DNA from: CAG-791 sp045117315
GTDB taxonomy: Bacteria; Bacillota; Clostridia; Lachnospirales; Lachnospiraceae
Direction: 5' to 3'
NCBI GenBank assembly: GCA_045117315.1
Contig: JBGUNJ010000219.1
Location: forward strand, 1-58,726
Length of the DNA: 58,726 nt
Shown here: positions 1 through 8,417 of the stretch, piece after piece
Layout: every line of letters starts with the position of its first letter
Position numbering within the stretch: the first letter of the stretch is position 1
Notes under the pieces: model-generated
Database searches by the model: none
Seen by the model: the letters and a program-made list of their open reading frames with translations, nothing else
Told to the model about the DNA's origin: nothing
Translations under genes and position numbers: made by a program

Positions 1-447
1 CAGTTCGAACACTCCCTTATATGGGGAAACAAAAGCCAGCTAACTCATGACTGAAGTCACAAGAATGCGCTGGCATGCTTTTCAAAAGCAGTTCCTCATC
101 CGTGACCGGGGGCAGCAGTTCCTGCCATGGTGCGGTTCTTTTCTTCCTGATTGTTCTCATGATGGCCGCTTGCCTCCGGTACGGAAGATGCTTCTTTTAC
201 AGCGGCTTTGCAGGGCAAAGAAATTACAGCCATTCACGATGGGCACAGGACTCCCGGACCAGTCCTGAATTGTCGCGGAAACAAAATTCAAAAGTCAAAA
301 ACGGAATTTTTTAAACTCGGCGCAAAAGAAAACACAAGTATTCCTTTTCCGGACGGCGGGCTGCACTTTCTGCAGATGATTCAGACCGGAGACCTGCCTG
401 TTCCGGGACACAGGGAATACAGCACTAAGTGGAGGAGGTGAGCCGAG
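1..447. other. Intergenic / no convincing gene
   Basis: No open frame here has both a ribosome binding site and protein-like composition; the short frames overlap one another on both strands. A CATGACTGAAGTCAC motif at 46-60 resembles the core of the palindromic repeat seen complete at 52784, 55065 and 57249, so the left edge may hold a decayed copy. The last 20 bases carry the AGGAGG-type ribosome binding site of the gene starting at 448. The 3' end of a gene outside the window could lie upstream. Confidence 0.5.
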
Positions 448-909
448 ATGAAAAAATTCCTTCATTCTGCCGGAACAGGAGTGAAGGGCAGAGGAATCCT
501 GAACACTGCTGCCGGAATTCTTGCAGCTGTACTTGCGGTAGCTTTCCTGACTGTCCTTCCCGTATCTGCCATCATGCCGGTCCATACCCCGGGAAGCTTC
601 CGGACCGGTGACATCATGACCGGGAAGACAGGCGCGGGAGCAGCCCTGTCCATTCTTTCTTCCGGAAGCAGGAAGTCCGCAAAGATCCTTCACAGTTCCA
701 GCGTGAAGCTGTCCAGGACGAAATATACCTATGACGGACATTCCAAAAAGCCCTCTGTCACTGTGAAATACAGCGGTAAAAAATTAAAGAAGAACCGTGA
801 CTACACGGTTTCCTACAGGAATAACAAAAAGCGGGGTACCGCGAAAGTAATCGTCCGCGGAAAAGGTAAATACAAGGGAACCGTAACTAAGACATTCCAG
901 ATTAAGTAA
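448..909 (+). CDS. Small secreted protein with C-terminal Ig-like (clostridial surface repeat) domain
   Basis: A 153-residue protein. The N-terminus has basic residues followed by a hydrophobic stretch (about residues 20-42, ending PVSA), which reads as a Sec signal peptide or anchor. After a Ser/Gly/Thr-rich spacer, residues ~82-153 match the short beta-sandwich repeat common at the C-termini of clostridial surface proteins: LSRTKYTYDG, then KPSVTVKYSGKKLKKNRDY, YRNNKKRGTAKVIVRGKGKY and TFQIK. Such modules are usually found several per protein beside peptidase or transglutaminase domains. Here there is only one and no enzyme domain, so its function is unknown; it could be a remnant of a larger surface protein. 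The start is supported by GGAGG at 431-438. A 44-bp tandem array begins 8 bases after the stop codon and repeats a version of the gene's own 3' end. Confidence 0.75.
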   Translation: MKKFLHSAGTGVKGRGILNTAAGILAAVLAVAFLTVLPVSAIMPVHTPGSFRTGDIMTGKTGAGAALSILSSGSRKSAKILHSSSVKLSRTKYTYDGHSKKPSVTVKYSGKKLKKNRDYTVSYRNNKKRGTAKVIVRGKGKYKGTVTKTFQIK

Positions 910-916
910 ACTCATA

Positions 917-1070
917 CCGGCAGTTCCCGGCAGGATATTTCGGACCAGGTAAGCCTTACGCCGGCAGTTCCCGGCAGGACATTCCTGGCAAGCTGAGCTT
1001 TACGCCGGCAGTCCCCGGCAGGATATTTCAGACCAGGTAAGCCTTACGCCGGCAGTTCCCGGCGTAAGGC
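917..1070 (+). repeat. 44-bp tandem array just after a stop codon, ending in a perfect hairpin
   Basis: Units begin at 917, 961, 1005 and 1049, exactly 44 bases apart; the last is partial. Each unit begins CCGGCAGT and contains a stop-like triplet preceded by a divergent copy of the upstream gene's last codons (ACATTCC...AAG-stop in the gene, ACATTCC...AGC-TGA in unit 2). The final partial unit forms a perfect 12-bp stem with a 6-base loop: 1041-1052 pairs with 1059-1070. No T-run follows, so it is not a standard intrinsic terminator. Confidence 0.85.
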
Positions 1071-1120
1071 TGCACAAAAGAATACATAGGAAAAACATAT
1101 TGCCACACGAATGACTGCGC

Positions 1121-1157
1121 GAACACGCCTCCTCCCAGGGGGCGTGTTCATCATTTT
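1121..1157 (+). terminator. Intrinsic terminator
   Basis: GAACACGCC (1121-1129) pairs with GGCGTGTTC (1141-1149), followed within a few bases by ATCATTTTTT. It would end the transcript of the secreted-protein gene after the 44-bp array. Confidence 0.8.
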
Positions 1158-1212
1158 TTACCATCCCTTCTGCCGGAACAATCTGGCAAGTCAGTCTCCG
1201 CAGTCAGCAGTC

Positions 1213-1240
1213 TTGCACCCTCAAAATACGGTATGATATA
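1213..1240 (+). promoter_or_regulatory. Probable sigma-A promoter of the zinc-ribbon gene
   Basis: TTGCAC at 1213-1218 and GATATA at 1235-1240 are separated by 16 bases, 38 bases before the start codon at 1278. An AT-rich stretch follows, and the preceding terminator ends at 1157. Confidence 0.45.
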
Positions 1241-1277
1241 TTTTAAATATACGTAAAAAGGCTGAAAAGGAGTTGTC

Positions 1278-3362
1278 ATGACTTATATATGTCCCGCCTG
1301 CGGCGGTCCCAATGAAAATCATGAAGGCACAAGGCTGATCAACTGTATCTGGTGCGGAACTGCCTTTCGAATTCCCGCCGGATCTGCAAGCCCCTCGGAT
1401 AATCCATTCATGCTTGCTTCGCAGACTTCCCTCTCGGCCAGTCAGAGCGCCTCAGCAGGCGCGGCAGCTGCCGCGTCTTCCACTGCCATGGCATCCTCTA
1501 TTATCCAGGCTGCCCAGGACCCAAATCTGGCAAATGATCCGGAAAAAGCCGCAGAGATCGCGGCTGCTGCCGCCCGTGCAGCAGAAAACGCGATTGCGGC
1601 TGCCAACGCCGCCTCAGCTGCTGCCGCTGCTGCCGCGGCGGCTTTTGATCTGCAGAAAAATGAAGCAGCACTGCAGGCACAAGCTGCTGTTCCTCCTGCG
1701 CAGACAAACTCAGAGCAGACCCGGACTTCCATCCCTGCGCAGACATCTGCGGGCTATCCCCGGACAGCCGCCCCGGCGCAGGCACACGCACCTCAGTCTG
1801 ATGCTTCCATCCCCGCGCAGACATCTGCGGGCTATCCCCGGACAGACACCCCGGCGCAGAAACACGCACCTCAGTCTGATGCTTCCATCCCCGCGCAGGC
1901 ACCCGCAAACCAGAAACAGGCTGCTGCCGCCATGCCGCAGACAGGACCTTCTCAGGGCACCCCTGCACAGTCCGCTTCTCAGCATGCCGGCAGACACAGC
2001 GAAGAGCAGAGTTCCTCCCGAACTGAACCCTCTGCCGCTGCCGGGCATTCTGCCTCTAAGCCAGCAGGCATCCGGATCGTCAGCAGAAAGTTCGCAGACG
2101 CACAGACCGGCATCGTCCTTGCCTCTGCCGCCATCCCGGACAATTTCAGTGTCAGCGGGACCCTGGTTCAGAAATGGCAGAGTGATATGGTGCCCTTTAC
2201 GGCTTCCGTTCAGGCTTTCAGTCCCGACAGGAGCCTTTTCCTCGCCTCCACCTCAGGTGAATTCTACACCTATTATCTGAATCCCCTCCTGAGGTCCGCG
2301 GCCGCCAGTGTCCCCGGCGCTTTCAAGACCCAGCTTCGCAATTTCATCGAACCGGACCAATATCTGCACCAGTATGCCGAAAAAATGGCAGGCGTCCGTC
2401 TGACACCCACCGCCAGAGCCAAACTGCCCAGTCCCTTCGGGGCGGATCTTCAGGGTGAGCGGAACCGGCTGGCACGCTATGTTCAGGACCACGCGATCAA
2501 TGTCAGCGTACAGGTAGCTGTGTCCACTTACTACTGCGACGCCTTCCTCTACCGCTACGAAGCGGTCGTCAAGGGCAGACGAAGCGTTTTTCTGGCCGGC
2601 TGCGATTACAAGGGCGTCGAATATTATGATGCCTCCAACAGCATGGCTTTTGCCCTGGGAGGCGGAGCCGGCGGCCTGCTTGCCATGGGCCTTCAGGGAG
2701 GCCTCTTTGGCCAGGGCGGCCAGAGCAAAAAGGCAAAAGCAGCAGCCCAGGCCGCAGCCGAAGGCAGAGGCAAGGACTCACCCACCGGTGTAGGCACGGA
2801 TGGAATTCCCTTCGGTCACGGCAAAGAATATGGAAAAAGGGTAGACACCATTGACTGGGGCTGCGATCGTCTATACTTCATGGCCGCCCCGATCGAGTTT
2901 GAGAAAACCGCCACCAGTCTCTTCCTGCGCTTCATCGGCAGCCTGGCTCCGGATCCCGCCCTCTGGAAACGCAGAGATCTCCTCATTGAGCAGATGCACC
3001 AGCAGCGGATTGAAGAAGCTGTGCGGCTAAATGCCCAGGCAGCACAGATGCGCATGGACGCCCAGCGCCGCCAGGCAGAGCTTAGCCGTCAAATTCAGGC
3101 AAACAGCGAAGAAATCTCTCGTGGCATCATGGATTCCTGGGAAAAACGCAGCGCCTCCCAGAGCCGGATGAGCGAAAACCGGTCCCAGGCCATCCGGGGC
3201 GTCAACAGCTGGCAGACCTCCTCCGGCCGCACTGTAGAGGCCAGCGTCACCGCCGACCATGTCTACCAGAACCGCTATGGCGACACCATCGAAGTCTCCG
3301 GCACCGCCCTGGACGACGAACTGACCGGCCGCCTGGACTGGACCGAACTGAAACGCAAGTAA
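1278..3362 (+). CDS. Zinc-ribbon protein with Ala/Pro-rich linker and unknown C-terminal region
   Basis: 694 residues; start ATG with AAGGAG seven bases upstream. Residues 1-30 form a two-CxxC zinc ribbon (C5, C8, C23, C26). Residues ~45-125 are extremely Ala-rich and may form a long helix. Residues ~140-250 are Pro/Gln/Ser-rich and hold a 26-residue duplication (78-bp DNA repeat at 1738 and 1816, partial third copy at 1894). From residue ~262 a folded region starts (IRIVSRKFADAQTG), which I do not recognise. It includes a Gly/Ala-rich patch near residues 457-490 and a Gln/Ala/Arg-rich, probably coiled-coil stretch at ~575-625. The end is WTELKRK. No signal peptide, so it is probably cytoplasmic. 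It lies directly upstream of the kinase-NACHT gene but is separated by a terminator and a promoter, so it is a functional neighbour by position only. A role as scaffold or sensor is a guess. Confidence 0.7.
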   Translation: MTYICPACGGPNENHEGTRLINCIWCGTAFRIPAGSASPSDNPFMLASQTSLSASQSASAGAAAAASSTAMASSIIQAAQDPNLANDPEKAAEIAAAAARAAENAIAAANAASAAAAAAAAAFDLQKNEAALQAQAAVPPAQTNSEQTRTSIPAQTSAGYPRTAAPAQAHAPQSDASIPAQTSAGYPRTDTPAQKHAPQSDASIPAQAPANQKQAAAAMPQTGPSQGTPAQSASQHAGRHSEEQSSSRTEPSAAAGHSASKPAGIRIVSRKFADAQTGIVLASAAIPDNFSVSGTLVQKWQSDMVPFTASVQAFSPDRSLFLASTSGEFYTYYLNPLLRSAAASVPGAFKTQLRNFIEPDQYLHQYAEKMAGVRLTPTARAKLPSPFGADLQGERNRLARYVQDHAINVSVQVAVSTYYCDAFLYRYEAVVKGRRSVFLAGCDYKGVEYYDASNSMAFALGGGAGGLLAMGLQGGLFGQGGQSKKAKAAAQAAAEGRGKDSPTGVGTDGIPFGHGKEYGKRVDTIDWGCDRLYFMAAPIEFEKTATSLFLRFIGSLAPDPALWKRRDLLIEQMHQQRIEEAVRLNAQAAQMRMDAQRRQAELSRQIQANSEEISRGIMDSWEKRSASQSRMSENRSQAIRGVNSWQTSSGRTVEASVTADHVYQNRYGDTIEVSGTALDDELTGRLDWTELKRK
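1738..1906 (+). repeat. 78-bp in-frame tandem duplication in the zinc-ribbon protein linker
   Basis: CGCAGACATCTGCGGGCTAT starts at 1738 and again at 1816, with a partial third unit at 1894, all 78 bases apart. The duplication adds 26 residues to the disordered linker without changing frame. Confidence 0.85.
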
Positions 3363-3447
3363 TGTATCCGCCATAAGGTGTAAAAATACATTACACCGTT
3401 CGCCGTCAGGCGAAAAATTCCTTACGGCAGCCCTGCGATAAACAGGT

Positions 3448-3480
3448 CCGCCGCTTTAAAAATATGCGGCGGGCTTTTTT
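3448..3480 (+). terminator. Intrinsic terminator
   Basis: CCGCCGC (3448-3454) pairs with GCGGCGG (3466-3472), followed by GCTTTTTT. It ends the zinc-ribbon transcript. Its T-run is shared with the -35 box of the next promoter. Confidence 0.85.
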
Positions 3481-3507
3481 GCGGCCGCTATCGGCATTTG
3501 TTATAAT
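3479..3507 (+). promoter_or_regulatory. Extended -10 sigma-A promoter of the kinase-NACHT gene
   Basis: TTGCGG (3479-3484), a 17-base spacer, then TATAAT (3502-3507) preceded by TG one base upstream (an extended -10). It lies 43 bases before the ATG at 3550 and begins inside the T-run of the upstream terminator. Confidence 0.75.
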
Positions 3508-3549
3508 GTCTGTATTGTACTGATCCACTTTTTTCTGACAGGTGATGAA

Positions 3550-6500
3550 ATGGACACGAGAACAGCGCTCAAAAAAAATGAACGCCTGCTTTTCCCCGGA
3601 ATGGAGTGCGTGATTGACGCGCCCGCAGGCCGGGGCGCTAATGTTCTCGCCTATATCGGACATTATCAAGATTTGCAGCATAAACATCTGACGCACAAGG
3701 TCCTGATCCGGGAGCTCTTTCCCTACGATCCCATGGGCAGAATCTTTCGCGGCGAGGACGGAAATCTGTATGTCCAGCCCTCTGCCGGGGAATTTTATGA
3801 CTGGCACCGCATGACCTTTCTGCGCGGAAATGAAGTCCATCTGCGCCTGTCCGGGCAGATTCCCTCAAAGATCGATCTGAATATCAACACGTTTTCCTGC
3901 AGGGGGACACTCTACAGCCTGCTGGGCTTTACCGGCGGAAGAAGTCTGGAGGACGAGATCGGACCTGAAGGTTTATTGAAGCCCGGACAAAGTGCGGCGA
4001 ATACAGGTGATCCGACCGGCCTTCTCCGCATTGTCCGAGTGATGCGTGGAGCTCTGGAAGTCCTGAGAGCTTTTCACCAGGAAGGATATCTGCATCTCGA
4101 TATCAGTCCTGACAATATCCTTCTCATCGGTGAGCCGGACTCTGAGCGCGTGACCCTGATCGATTATAACAGCGTCCATACTGTCGAGGAGATCCGTGGA
4201 TGGCAGGTAAATGGCACGCTGTACGATTCCAATAATGTCCCGGTAAAAGCCCCGGCCAACTGCAGGGAGAATGTGCTCTCATCTACAGAACCTGCCTGCT
4301 GCCCGCAGGACCGGACAAGCCTGCCGCCGGTCGATCTTAGCACGAAAGAAGGCTATACATCACCGGAAGTGAGGCTCTGCCGTTTTGAGTCCATCGGCCC
4401 CCCTTCCGATCTTTATTCCATGGCTGCAGTTTTCTGGCATTGTCTGTCCGGTCAAAGACTGGAGGGCCTGTCCTGGGTGGGCGCAGTCCTGCCCGATCCC
4501 GCAAAACTGCCCCGGTGTAAGGATCTGAGCGGACCCGTTCTGTCCATGCTGCGGCATATACTGAAAAAAGGCCTGGTCGCGTCTCCCCGCAGGCGATATC
4601 GGAGCGCGGATGAGATGCTGTCAGATTTCGAAGAGCTTGAAGACCGGATCACAGGCAGAGGGATCACCCGCTGGTCCCTGTGGGAGAGCGGACGCGCGCG
4701 TCTTTTTTCCATAATGCGGGAAAACACCGGACTTCAGTACATACGTGATGACTCCGCCCTCTATCCCATCAAAGTGGAACAGGAAGACGGAAGCCGGGTC
4801 GATTTTAGACAAATCGCTGCCGGCAGCCAGGACACCCCTGTGCTCCTTCTCGGCGGAGGCGGCATGGGCAAAACGACCGCCCTCTACCGGATCGCGAATG
4901 AAGCTTACGCCTGTGAAAGAAGTTTCACCGAGGACGCCACTGCCGTCTTTTATATCTCCCTGTACGGCTATCGGGACGGAGGAGACCATTTTATCCGGGA
5001 CACCATTCTGGAAGGCCTGAAATTCAAACCTCAGACAGACAGTATGGAGACTGCCCGCAGGGAATTGATGCAGCTTCTGGATCAGCCAGCCGGATATGCA
5101 GATCCCGCACAGACCAAAAGCGCGCAGGCGGAAAGTGCAGAAACGACAAGTGCGCTGACCAAAAAGGCGCAGACACAATTCTCAAAAGATGAGAGCGCAC
5201 AGGCGGAAAGCACAGAACCGAGAAGTGCGCTGACCAAAAAGGCGCAGACACAATTCTCAAAAGATGAGAGCGCGCAGGCGGAAAGCGCAGAAACCAATAC
5301 CGCTCAGTCTGCCGGAACTGAATCTTTTCAGAAGAAGAGGAAGGAAAAGCCTGTCCTCCTTCTCCTTCTGGACGGACTCAACGAAGCGTCCGGCGAAACC
5401 GGCCCCCTGCTCCATGAAATCCGCCTTCTGGCATCGAAGCCGGGAGTGCAGATCCTGCTCACGAGCCGCAGCGATCCGGGAGACCCTCTCTTTCATAAAA
5501 ATATTCTCTGCAGGCTGGATCCGGCGGATATCAAAAAAATCCTCTCTGATGAAGGAATTCTTCCTCCCGAGAACATGGAGCTCATGGATCTGCTCTGTTT
5601 CCCGATCCTGCTCTCTGCCTATATAGAGACAGCCAAAAGCGGAGGGACAGGCACTGGACATATGGACAGCAGGGAAGAACTGCTGGACCAGTATTTTCTG
5701 GCGCTCCGGAAAAAAGAATCCCGGAATCTCACGGATCCCCGGATCAGGGGGGAAGGAGTCGACGCCGTCCTCAGGTTCCTCCTCCCGGAGATCGCAGCCG
5801 GCATCCATCAGAGCGGACGTTCCCTGTCAGACCGTGATCTTCTGGCAATTGTTGAGAAGTGCTATCGGGAGCTTTCCGGCAGGGCCCTGACACAAGTCTA
5901 TCCCGAGTGGATCGGCCACAGCAGCGATCTGCGCCTGGGCACCGGAACAGCGGATGAATGGTACGGCATGGCTGTACTTGAAATTCTCTGGCGGAGGACC
6001 GGACTGCTTGTCCGCGACGAAAAGGGCTGTTTCCGGATCCAGCATCAGATTTTCGAGGAGTATCTGTCTTCTAAAAGCAGGGATTTTCATCAAATATTCG
6101 ACCAGATCAAAAAGAGGCAGCGAAACTGGCGGCTTATGGCGGCCGGTTCACTGATCCTTGTTTTTGTTATGCTTTTCGCAATCTATAATTACCGCATGAG
6201 GCTGGAGATCACCCGAAAGCATGAACAGATGATCCTGGCGGAAGCGGAGAGGAATGCCCTGGAATATATCAGACAGTCACAGGAGGCCCTGACCGATGGA
6301 GACAGAAGAGAAGCGGTGCGCTGCGCCGCGGACGCTCTCCTGCTTCAGTACGCGGATCTGCAGCTGGCTGAATCAGCTCTTTTGGAAGAGGACGGTCTCA
6401 GCCTTCTACGCGAAAGTTTCCCTGTCGTAAAGGAGAGACTTGTCTCTGCCCCTGAAAGCGGCGGCGAATATGCCGCAGCCGCGCAGGAAGCCCTGACCGA

Positions 6501-8382
6501 CGCTCTTGGAGTATATGACTTCTCTGACAGCCTCAGGAGTGATTATGTCCTGGAACTTCCTTCTCTGCCGGATGACCTCTTCCTCTCACCCGGAGGAACC
6601 CGCCTCTGCGCAGTCTGTTCCGGTGAGCTCCTCCTTTATGATACGGAAAGCGGAGAGGAAATCCTCTCGCTTCCTCTTTCCGGATCCGGACCCGGACAGG
6701 CTGTTTTTCCTGCCGAAGATATTATTTTGTTCTCTGATCCGGAAGCGCTCTGTGCCTATGATCTCATCCGTGACAGGGTTGTCTGGAAGGCTGCTGCTGC
6801 AGGCCTGCTGACCTTGTCCGCAGACAGCAGACGGGTCGCAGCGGTCACCCCCGATAGAACAGGGGCCCGCATCTACAATACCGCCGACGGAAAAGAGATC
6901 GCAGCAGTTTCCTTCGGCGGGAGACAGATTTCCGTCAGCGGTCCGCATTCCCCGAAACAGCAGAAAGCGGCTGAGAAGAAATCCATGTCAGCTCCCGGCA
7001 GCAGTCTTTTCGTCCTGAACAGGGACGGAAGCCTTCTTGCGGCTTCATTTGAAGACGGGAGCATTTCCTGCTTTGATGTGGCCGGCGGAAAGGCCTATGA
7101 TCTTCCCGGGTCATCCGCAGGAGCCTCTTTTGAAGGAGGTTTCTGCGGAAACATTCTGGCCTGGTCCGCCCGCCACGGCGGGAAATCGGTCTGCCTCGCA
7201 GCTGATACGGCAGCAGTCAGCTCCTCAGCTATAGCAGATTGTTTTTCTTCCGATTATGACTGCCTGCTGCAGGCTGACGATGACGGAATCCTCGTGTCGG
7301 AACAAAACATTCTGTACTCATGGCACCCTGAAAGAAATACCGGCGCAGAAAGCAGGCAATTTGTTTTTTCCGGCAATATAGTCGATCCTGACACTGTTCC
7401 CGGAAGACAGGACGATCAGTATCTTGATTTAACAGCTGTGGCCGCTGAAACTGCCGGCGATTCCGTCAGTTCTTTCTGCAGGGCACAGAACAGCCTTGCA
7501 GCGGGCACGGCCGCCGGTCAGTATTCTTTTTTCACAAAGACGGAATCCGTCAGTGGATCGGAAGAAAACGGATCCGCGGATATGTCCATAGAATGGCATA
7601 AAGAAAACAGTTCTTCTCCGGGCTGCAGATGTGACTATACCGCGATTTCTGCGGACAGGGCTCTGTGTGGAAGCGCAGATTCCCTCTACGTACAGATTCT
7701 GAAAAAATACACTCCCCCGGTGTCAGGATTTTTTTCTTACGACCCCTCTTACCCGCATACGGAGGTCCGGCTTAGCGCTGACCGCCGCACAGTCATTCTC
7801 TATTCTGAATCCGGCCTCAGGGTCTGGTCCGCGGAGGACGGAAGAGAAGCAGGACAGGCAGCCTTTACCCGGGAGGAAGATATCCATGATCTGAAATTTT
7901 GCAGGGAGGACGGAGAGTCCCTGCTGCAGGTAACCTGGGATGACGGCACAGTATACTGTTACTCCGCTGCAGATGGAAGTCTTGTCTCCCGGTCGAAGAC
8001 AGACCCGCCCGGTGAGGATACGGCGAAAGAGTTTCTCACGGACCGGTTCCGGTTCGTCTGTCCTCCTCAGGAACCGTTTATAATCTATGACAGAATGACG
8101 GGGGAGGACCTGGGCGGATACTATAAAGATGGGACCGTGGAATCCATCGATCAGGCGGGCGCCTTCATCCTCGTCACTTATAGACTGCCCCGCGGAAATG
8201 ACCGTCTGGGTATTCTGTTTAATGACGTTTTTGATTCACTCGCCAATATTCCGGACATCTGCGACACCCTTGACGGTGAGCTGATCATCGACTGCAGGGA
8301 CGGAAGACTGTGTACTTCCCGGATCTACAGTCTTTCTGAACTGCTGGAACTGGCTGAGCCATATCTGCAGGAATCCTTCTGA
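3550..8382 (+). CDS. Kinase-like + NACHT/STAND NTPase + transmembrane + beta-propeller protein
   Basis: 1610 residues. (1) Residues ~15-370: a Ser/Thr-kinase-like fold. The catalytic loop HLDISPDN is at 182-189, and a DYN triplet at 205-207 stands where DFG is expected. Later motifs include DLYSMAAVFWHCLSG and RYRSADEM. The usual VAIK lysine appears as arginine (VLIRELFP, R54). (2) Residues ~430-850: a NACHT-type NTPase. Walker A is GGGGMGKTT (K441), Walker B is LLLLLDGLNE (608-612), a TSRSD sensor follows, and the IFEEYL winged-helix signature is near 834. (3) One transmembrane helix at ~862-883. (4) A coiled-coil stretch, then ~620 residues of beta-propeller-like repeats. Between Walker A and B sits a 25-residue tandem duplication. 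By family logic this is a signal-transducing STAND ATPase with an N-terminal effector and C-terminal sensor repeats. Whether it serves defence, envelope sensing or something else is not shown. A partner gene follows 35 bases downstream. Confidence 0.75.
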   Translation: MDTRTALKKNERLLFPGMECVIDAPAGRGANVLAYIGHYQDLQHKHLTHKVLIRELFPYDPMGRIFRGEDGNLYVQPSAGEFYDWHRMTFLRGNEVHLRLSGQIPSKIDLNINTFSCRGTLYSLLGFTGGRSLEDEIGPEGLLKPGQSAANTGDPTGLLRIVRVMRGALEVLRAFHQEGYLHLDISPDNILLIGEPDSERVTLIDYNSVHTVEEIRGWQVNGTLYDSNNVPVKAPANCRENVLSSTEPACCPQDRTSLPPVDLSTKEGYTSPEVRLCRFESIGPPSDLYSMAAVFWHCLSGQRLEGLSWVGAVLPDPAKLPRCKDLSGPVLSMLRHILKKGLVASPRRRYRSADEMLSDFEELEDRITGRGITRWSLWESGRARLFSIMRENTGLQYIRDDSALYPIKVEQEDGSRVDFRQIAAGSQDTPVLLLGGGGMGKTTALYRIANEAYACERSFTEDATAVFYISLYGYRDGGDHFIRDTILEGLKFKPQTDSMETARRELMQLLDQPAGYADPAQTKSAQAESAETTSALTKKAQTQFSKDESAQAESTEPRSALTKKAQTQFSKDESAQAESAETNTAQSAGTESFQKKRKEKPVLLLLLDGLNEASGETGPLLHEIRLLASKPGVQILLTSRSDPGDPLFHKNILCRLDPADIKKILSDEGILPPENMELMDLLCFPILLSAYIETAKSGGTGTGHMDSREELLDQYFLALRKKESRNLTDPRIRGEGVDAVLRFLLPEIAAGIHQSGRSLSDRDLLAIVEKCYRELSGRALTQVYPEWIGHSSDLRLGTGTADEWYGMAVLEILWRRTGLLVRDEKGCFRIQHQIFEEYLSSKSRDFHQIFDQIKKRQRNWRLMAAGSLILVFVMLFAIYNYRMRLEITRKHEQMILAEAERNALEYIRQSQEALTDGDRREAVRCAADALLLQYADLQLAESALLEEDGLSLLRESFPVVKERLVSAPESGGEYAAAAQEALTDALGVYDFSDSLRSDYVLELPSLPDDLFLSPGGTRLCAVCSGELLLYDTESGEEILSLPLSGSGPGQAVFPAEDIILFSDPEALCAYDLIRDRVVWKAAAAGLLTLSADSRRVAAVTPDRTGARIYNTADGKEIAAVSFGGRQISVSGPHSPKQQKAAEKKSMSAPGSSLFVLNRDGSLLAASFEDGSISCFDVAGGKAYDLPGSSAGASFEGGFCGNILAWSARHGGKSVCLAADTAAVSSSAIADCFSSDYDCLLQADDDGILVSEQNILYSWHPERNTGAESRQFVFSGNIVDPDTVPGRQDDQYLDLTAVAAETAGDSVSSFCRAQNSLAAGTAAGQYSFFTKTESVSGSEENGSADMSIEWHKENSSSPGCRCDYTAISADRALCGSADSLYVQILKKYTPPVSGFFSYDPSYPHTEVRLSADRRTVILYSESGLRVWSAEDGREAGQAAFTREEDIHDLKFCREDGESLLQVTWDDGTVYCYSAADGSLVSRSKTDPPGEDTAKEFLTDRFRFVCPPQEPFIIYDRMTGEDLGGYYKDGTVESIDQAGAFILVTYRLPRGNDRLGILFNDVFDSLANIPDICDTLDGELIIDCRDGRLCTSRIYSLSELLELAEPYLQESF
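5149..5300 (+). repeat. 75-bp in-frame tandem duplication inside the NACHT domain
   Basis: AGTGCGCTGACCAAAAAGGC occurs at 5149 and 5224, exactly 75 bases apart, and half-units flank both ends. It inserts a charged Ala/Gln/Ser/Lys/Glu-rich segment (about residues 517-595) between Walker A and Walker B, probably as a surface loop. Confidence 0.85.
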
Positions 8383-8417
8383 GTTTCTGACTTTCCGCAC
8401 GAAAGGAAGTGATATAC

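Noticed and set aside
47..441. Small frames at the left edge
   Set aside because: Overlapping, without ribosome sites, with no protein-like composition.
917..1070. CRISPR array
   Set aside because: The units abut without unique spacers, have 44-bp periodicity and degenerate like tandem repeats; no cas gene is present.
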